A program made the translations under genes and the position numbers. A stretch of 64,000 nucleotides of DNA from NCBI GenBank assembly GCA_030681645.1, contig JAUXRX010000057.1, forward strand, positions 248,001-312,000, written 5' to 3'. The notes beneath the pieces were generated by a model. It did no database searches. It had not been told where the DNA came from and saw nothing but the letters and a program-made list of their open reading frames with translations. Shown here in pieces: positions 58,719 to 64,000 of this stretch. The stretch is from Archangium sp. GTDB taxonomy: Bacteria > Myxococcota > Myxococcia > Myxococcales > Myxococcaceae. Positions within the stretch are counted from its first letter, which is position 1; every line of letters starts with the position of its first letter.

Positions 58719-59237
58719 TTAGATCAGCCCGCGCGCCCGGCGGATCTGCTCGACGACCTTCTGGTACTCGATCTCGAACGCGCCGGTGCCTTCCTCGAGG
58801 TGCTTGAGGCGGCCGCGGGCTTCGCGATCGATGTCGTCCTCGATGTCGAGGTGCTTCTTCATCACCTGGAGGATCTTCGGGCGCATCGCCTGGTCGTCCG
58901 AGAACACCTCTTCGACGTTCCGCGAGACGAGCAGGAATTCGAGCATCTGGTTGATGACGAACTCGATGCCCTCCTCGCCCAGCTGGAAGCCGCGAACATC
59001 GGCCATCTCGCGCTTCACCTGGCTGAACTTCGAGAAGTCGTAGCCGCGGCGCTCGAGCGCCTCACGAGTCGCCTGGTTCACGCGCTCCTCGTTGGCCAGG
59101 TACTCACGCATGATCGCGGACAGGTCCATCTCGGCGTCAGACGCACGGATGGCTTCGACCTCGATGTCGTGCTCCGCCGACAGGCGCTGAATCACTTCGC
59201 GCGCGATGATGGGGACGAGCTTGGGGTACAGCCTCAT
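58719..59237 (-). CDS. DUF507 family protein
   Basis: This 172-residue protein starts MRLYPKLVPIIAREVIQRLS, the typical beginning of DUF507 proteins, and has a second, similar half beginning about residue 85 (YDFSKFSQVKREMADVRGFQ, MLEFLLVSRNVEEVFSDDQA). It is rich in charged helices. DUF507 proteins are common in delta-type bacteria and Aquificae, with no known function. ATG 59237 fits the family start; a longer frame to 60101 is in uvrC's shadow. Confidence 0.85.
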   Translation of the reverse strand: MRLYPKLVPIIAREVIQRLSAEHDIEVEAIRASDAEMDLSAIMREYLANEERVNQATREALERRGYDFSKFSQVKREMADVRGFQLGEEGIEFVINQMLEFLLVSRNVEEVFSDDQAMRPKILQVMKKHLDIEDDIDREARGRLKHLEEGTGAFEIEYQKVVEQIRRARGLI

Positions 59238-59359
59238 GGGTGTTCGCCTCTCTTCGAGTCGGACTGGAAGCGGCCAAGGTGTATGCCAGCGGCGTTCGGA
59301 CCCGCAACGAAAAATGCCAACAAACCCGCGATTTTTCCCGAGCCCCCCTGACAGGCGTG

Positions 59360-61276
59360 TCACGTCTTCGGTGTTGCATCCTCGAGAGAAGCTGCTCGCA
59401 CCTCGTCGTCGGGATCGTCCTCGTCGACTTCCGCCTTGAGGGGTGCATGCAGAAACGCGTGCAGCCGCTCGGCGACGGCGGGTCCGATCGACTCGACCGC
59501 GGCGATGTCCGCGACGGTGGCTTCCTTGATCCGCTTGAGGCTGCCGAAGTGGGTGAGCAGGGCTCTTCGCCGCGTCTCCCCCACCCCCGGCACCGAATCG
59601 AGCTGCGACTGGAGCCCCCGCCGCCGCGACAGCTTCCGCTGGAAGGTGATGGCGAACCGGTGCGCCTCGTCGCGCAGCCGGGTCAGCGCGAACAGCTCGG
59701 GTGAGGTCTGCGGGAGGACGATGGGGTCCTTCCGATCGATCAGGAAGACGCGCTCGGGGCTCCGCTTCACGCCCTCGTCGGGGGTGAGGGTGTCGAGGTC
59801 GCGGCTCTTGGCGAGCGCCACCAGGTCCACCCCCTCGACCCCGAGGTCCTTCATCGCCGCGTACGCGGCCGCGAGCTGGCCCTTGCCGCCGTCGATCACG
59901 ATCAGATCGGGCAGGTCCTGGTCCTTGAGCCCGCGGCGGAAGCGCCGGGTGAGGATCTCGTGCATCGAGGCGAAGTCGTCGTTCTGGGTGACGGTCTTGA
60001 GCTTGTAGCGGCGGTAGTTGGCGGTGTCGGGCTCGGTGTCGATGCTGGCCACCTGCGAGGCGACGATCGAGGTGCCCTGCGAGTGCGAGATGTCGAAGCA
60101 CTCGATGCGGCGGGGGAGCCTGGTGAGGTGCAGGCGTTCCTTGAGGCGCTCCAGCACCTGCTCGATCTCCTCGCGGGTGCGGGTGCGCTCGCTGAAGGCG
60201 CGCTCGGCGTTGCGCGAGGCCATCGCCATGAGCTCGACCTTGTCCCCGCGCTGGGGCACGAACACGCGCACCTTCTCGCCCTTCCGCTCGGACAGCAGCT
60301 CGGCCAGCGCCTCGGGCTCGTTCGGAACGGAGGGGAGCAGCACCTCCTTGGGCACGAAGTTCTCGTCGGCGTAGTACTGGTTCACCAGCGATTCGATCAG
60401 CTCGTCGGCCGGGAAGTCACTGGTGAAGTGCAGCGGGCGCCCCCCGGTGAGGCGGCCCCCGCGCACGTAGAGGATGTAGATGCAGATGCGATCGGCCTCG
60501 CGGTACAGCCCGAAGACGTCCTGGTCGATGGCGTCGGTGGTGGCGATGGTCTGGCGCTCGAGGCTGCGCTCGAGCGCGATCACCTGGTCCCTCAGCCGCG
60601 CGGCGTCTTCGAACTCGAGCTTCTTCGCCGAGGCCTTCATGCGATCTCGCAGCTGCTCGAGCAGCGGGCCCGAGCGTCCTTCGAGGAAGAGGATCACCGA
60701 GTCGACGTTGCGGCGGTAGTCCTCGACGGGCACGGGGAAGACGCAGGGCGCGGGGCAGCGGCCGATCTGGTGCAGCAGGCAGGGCCGCTTGCGCGTCTCC
60801 AGCGCGTGATCGGTGCAGGTGCGCAGCTGGAAGAAGCGGTTGACCACGCGCAGCGTCTCGCGAATCGACGAGGCGCTGGAGTACGGGCCGAAGTAGCGCG
60901 CACCGTCACGCGCGGGGCGGCGCACGGTCTCGAGGCGGGGGTACTGGTGCGAGGTGTCGAGGCGCAGGCAGAGGTACTGCTTGTCGTCGCGCAGCTGCAC
61001 GTTGAAGCGCGGGCGGTGCTTCTTGATCAGCTCGTTCTCGAGGAGCAGCGCCTCTTTTTCCGTGCGGACGACGACCGTCTCGATGTCGCCCAGCACCCGG
61101 TCGAGCAGCTGCACGAAGGCCCGCGAGTCGGAAGAGCCGCGGTTGAAGTAGCTGCGAACGCGATTCCGGAGATTGACCGCCTTGCCGACGTAGATGATCC
61201 GGCCGGCGCGATCCTTCATCAGGTACACGCCCGGCTGGTTCGGCAGCGCGTCGATCTTCTCGTCGAGAACCGTCAC
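59360..61276 (-). CDS. uvrC: excinuclease ABC subunit C
   Basis: This 638-residue protein has the GIY-YIG nuclease domain at the N-terminus (LPNQPGVYLMKDRAGRIIYV, GKAVNLRNRVRSYF), a Cys pair region (CLLHQIGRCPAPC), a UVR motif (DRMKASAKKLEFEDAARLRD), the RNase H-like 5' nuclease domain (IECFDISHSQGT, LIVIDGGKGQLAAA, EAHRFAITFQRKLSRRR) and C-terminal helix-hairpin-helix (VPGVGETRRRALLTHFGS). UvrC makes both incisions in nucleotide excision repair with UvrA and UvrB. GTG 61276 lies directly beside a class A hairpin repeat. Confidence 0.96.
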   Translation of the reverse strand: MTVLDEKIDALPNQPGVYLMKDRAGRIIYVGKAVNLRNRVRSYFNRGSSDSRAFVQLLDRVLGDIETVVVRTEKEALLLENELIKKHRPRFNVQLRDDKQYLCLRLDTSHQYPRLETVRRPARDGARYFGPYSSASSIRETLRVVNRFFQLRTCTDHALETRKRPCLLHQIGRCPAPCVFPVPVEDYRRNVDSVILFLEGRSGPLLEQLRDRMKASAKKLEFEDAARLRDQVIALERSLERQTIATTDAIDQDVFGLYREADRICIYILYVRGGRLTGGRPLHFTSDFPADELIESLVNQYYADENFVPKEVLLPSVPNEPEALAELLSERKGEKVRVFVPQRGDKVELMAMASRNAERAFSERTRTREEIEQVLERLKERLHLTRLPRRIECFDISHSQGTSIVASQVASIDTEPDTANYRRYKLKTVTQNDDFASMHEILTRRFRRGLKDQDLPDLIVIDGGKGQLAAAYAAMKDLGVEGVDLVALAKSRDLDTLTPDEGVKRSPERVFLIDRKDPIVLPQTSPELFALTRLRDEAHRFAITFQRKLSRRRGLQSQLDSVPGVGETRRRALLTHFGSLKRIKEATVADIAAVESIGPAVAERLHAFLHAPLKAEVDEDDPDDEVRAASLEDATPKT

Positions 61277-61320
61277 ACCCTCTCCCTGCGCCAGCGGGGA
61301 GAGGGCCGGGGTGAGGGGCC
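61277..61320. repeat. class A hairpin repeat immediately upstream of uvrC
   Basis: Full copy directly abutting the uvrC start, so it is part of the uvrC 5' leader and could affect translation. Confidence 0.8.
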
Positions 61321-61353
61321 AACTGGGCACACCACCTGCAATCGCCCACCCGA

Positions 61354-61742
61354 ATGCGCACCAGCCGAATCAACGTCGAGCGTTCTCGCGCCCTTCGCCG
61401 AGCGCAAACGGACGCCGAGCGACGATTGTGGACTGCCTTTCGAGACGGTGTCTCTGGCTACCGCTTCCGCCGACAGCACCAGATCGGCCCGTGGATCGTC
61501 GACCTCGCCTGCCCTTCGCGACGCCTCGTCGTCGAAGCCGACGGCGGCGGACATGCTGAGCCTGATACGCGCTCGCGCGACGTCCGGCGTGATGAGTGGC
61601 TCAGGAATCATGGCTGGCGGGTGCTGCGATTCTGGAACTTCGAGGTCTTCTGCGAGTTCGAGGCGGTGATCGAAGTGATCTTTGCGGCGTTGCAGGTGGG
61701 CCCCTCACCCCGGCCCTCTCCCCGCTTCGCAGGGAGAGGGGG

Positions 61743-61746
<4 letters not shown>
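61354..61746 (+). CDS. DUF559 endonuclease-like protein
   Basis: This 130-residue protein has the DUF559 motifs: ERRLWTAFRDGVSGYRFRRQ, HQIGPWIVDLACPSRRLVVE, DGGGHAEPDTRSRDVRRDEW and GWRVLRFWNFEVFCEFEAV, the PD-(D/E)xK-like layout of Vsr-type nucleases. DUF559 proteins often travel as mobile cargo. The last 15 residues (GPSPRPSPRFAGRGG) are the translation of a class A repeat, so the 3' end has been overwritten. Its stop overlaps the uvrB stop by 4 bp. Confidence 0.8.
61700..61742. repeat. class A hairpin repeat forming the DUF559 3' end
   Basis: Full copy ending at the uvrB stop and read as the C-terminus of the DUF559 protein. Confidence 0.85.
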
Positions 61747-63833
<2,087 letters not shown>

Positions 63834-63854
63834 GGCGCCCTTCTAACCCGGGCA

Positions 63855-63872
63855 CTGACAACAGGCTGTCAG
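63855..63872. promoter_or_regulatory. inverted repeat upstream of uvrB, possible operator
   Basis: ctgaca and tgtcag arms (63855-63860 and 63867-63872) surround a 6-nt spacer, 22 bp before the uvrB start. It does not match the LexA-box-like site at imuA. It may be an operator or a mere hairpin. Confidence 0.35.
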
Positions 63873-64000
63873 GGTTGTCGTCCAGCCCGAACGGATGCCG
63901 CCCCGATCATCTTGTTCCGGCAGGCGATGGCGAAGTGAGCGGCTCTCGGGCAGCGAACAGGGGTCGAGCGGAGAGCGCCTCAGCGGAAGTGGCGACCTGC

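Noticed and set aside
5393..61742. CRISPR array interpretation of the recurrent CTCTCCCC repeats
   Set aside because: Copies are kilobases apart, in both orientations, with no regular spacers and no cas genes.
63855..63872. LexA box upstream of uvrB
   Set aside because: The palindrome ctgaca...tgtcag does not share the GTTCAG half-site seen at imuA; kept only as a possible operator.

Overview
The window is a GC-rich bacterial chromosome segment, very probably from a myxobacterium (Myxococcota, Myxococcales). The evidence is a secreted M36 protease ending in a MYXO-CTERM-like tail (CGC motif, hydrophobic stretch, basic end), three proteins with the Myxococcales-type TIGR02996 N-terminal motif (LADAL.ERGDPRGEFI), two Pkn-type Ser/Thr kinases, an imuA-imuB-dnaE2 cassette preceded by a sequence resembling the myxobacterial LexA box, and methylcrotonyl-CoA carboxylase genes. 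Genes lie on both strands, are tightly packed, and often overlap by 1-4 bp (ATGA, GTGA, TGATG).

Layout: 1-3753, FAD oxidoreductase (5' partial) plus an ABC ATPase/permease pair. 3756-6443, REP-like inverted repeat, SET-domain protein, OsmC, membrane protein, TIGR02996 protein. 6653-12391, SOS-type mutasome imuA-imuB-dnaE2. 12392-16040, compositionally different island with an orphan lipoprotein and a patchwork of broken IS66, IS21 and IS1182-like transposases. 16041-17794, kinase, terminator and a compact tRNA array (His, Phe, Arg, a fragment, Leu). 17797-22144, metallo-beta-lactamase-fold protein and both methylcrotonyl-CoA carboxylase subunits. 22572-28165, DUF4153-type membrane protein, secreted MsrB-MsrA fusion, TIGR02996 protein, and a two-gene operon of a YbgF-like lipoprotein with a metallophosphatase-like protein that carries an in-frame TGA. 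28231-40648, M36 protease, TIGR02996 protein, adenosine deaminase, MsbA-like exporter, lpxB, large Cys-rich lipoprotein. 40649-44368, long inverted repeat, PEGA-domain kinase, MarC, polyprenol-phosphate mannosyltransferase-like gene. 44369-50602, small insertion at the rodA 3' end followed by rodA-mrdA-mreD-mreC. 50685-59237, PpiD-like foldase, maf, yggS, zinc ribbon, cNMP-binding protein, an apparently circularly permuted esterase, two DUF3108 proteins, DUF507 protein. 59360-63833, uvrC, a DUF559 protein and uvrB.

The strongest unexpected signal is at 27285-27287. A TGA codon sits where a Cys of a PCGC-like motif is expected, in an otherwise intact secreted metallophosphatase-like gene. It is followed by a hairpin whose loop reads GGTCTG, the spacing and loop expected of a bacterial SECIS element. 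I read this as a candidate selenoprotein. Other notable items are a tRNA-His with an apparent long variable arm, a circularly permuted esterase, a direct repeat of the rodA 3' end flanking a small cargo gene, and a family of at least 14 CTCTCCCC-type hairpin repeats, some read in frame inside imuA, imuB and a DUF559 gene.

Functional themes are cell elongation (mreC, mreD, mrdA, rodA), DNA repair and mutagenesis (imuA, imuB, dnaE2, uvrB, uvrC), leucine catabolism (the carboxylase pair), lipid A synthesis and export (lpxB, MsbA-like) and envelope or secreted proteins.
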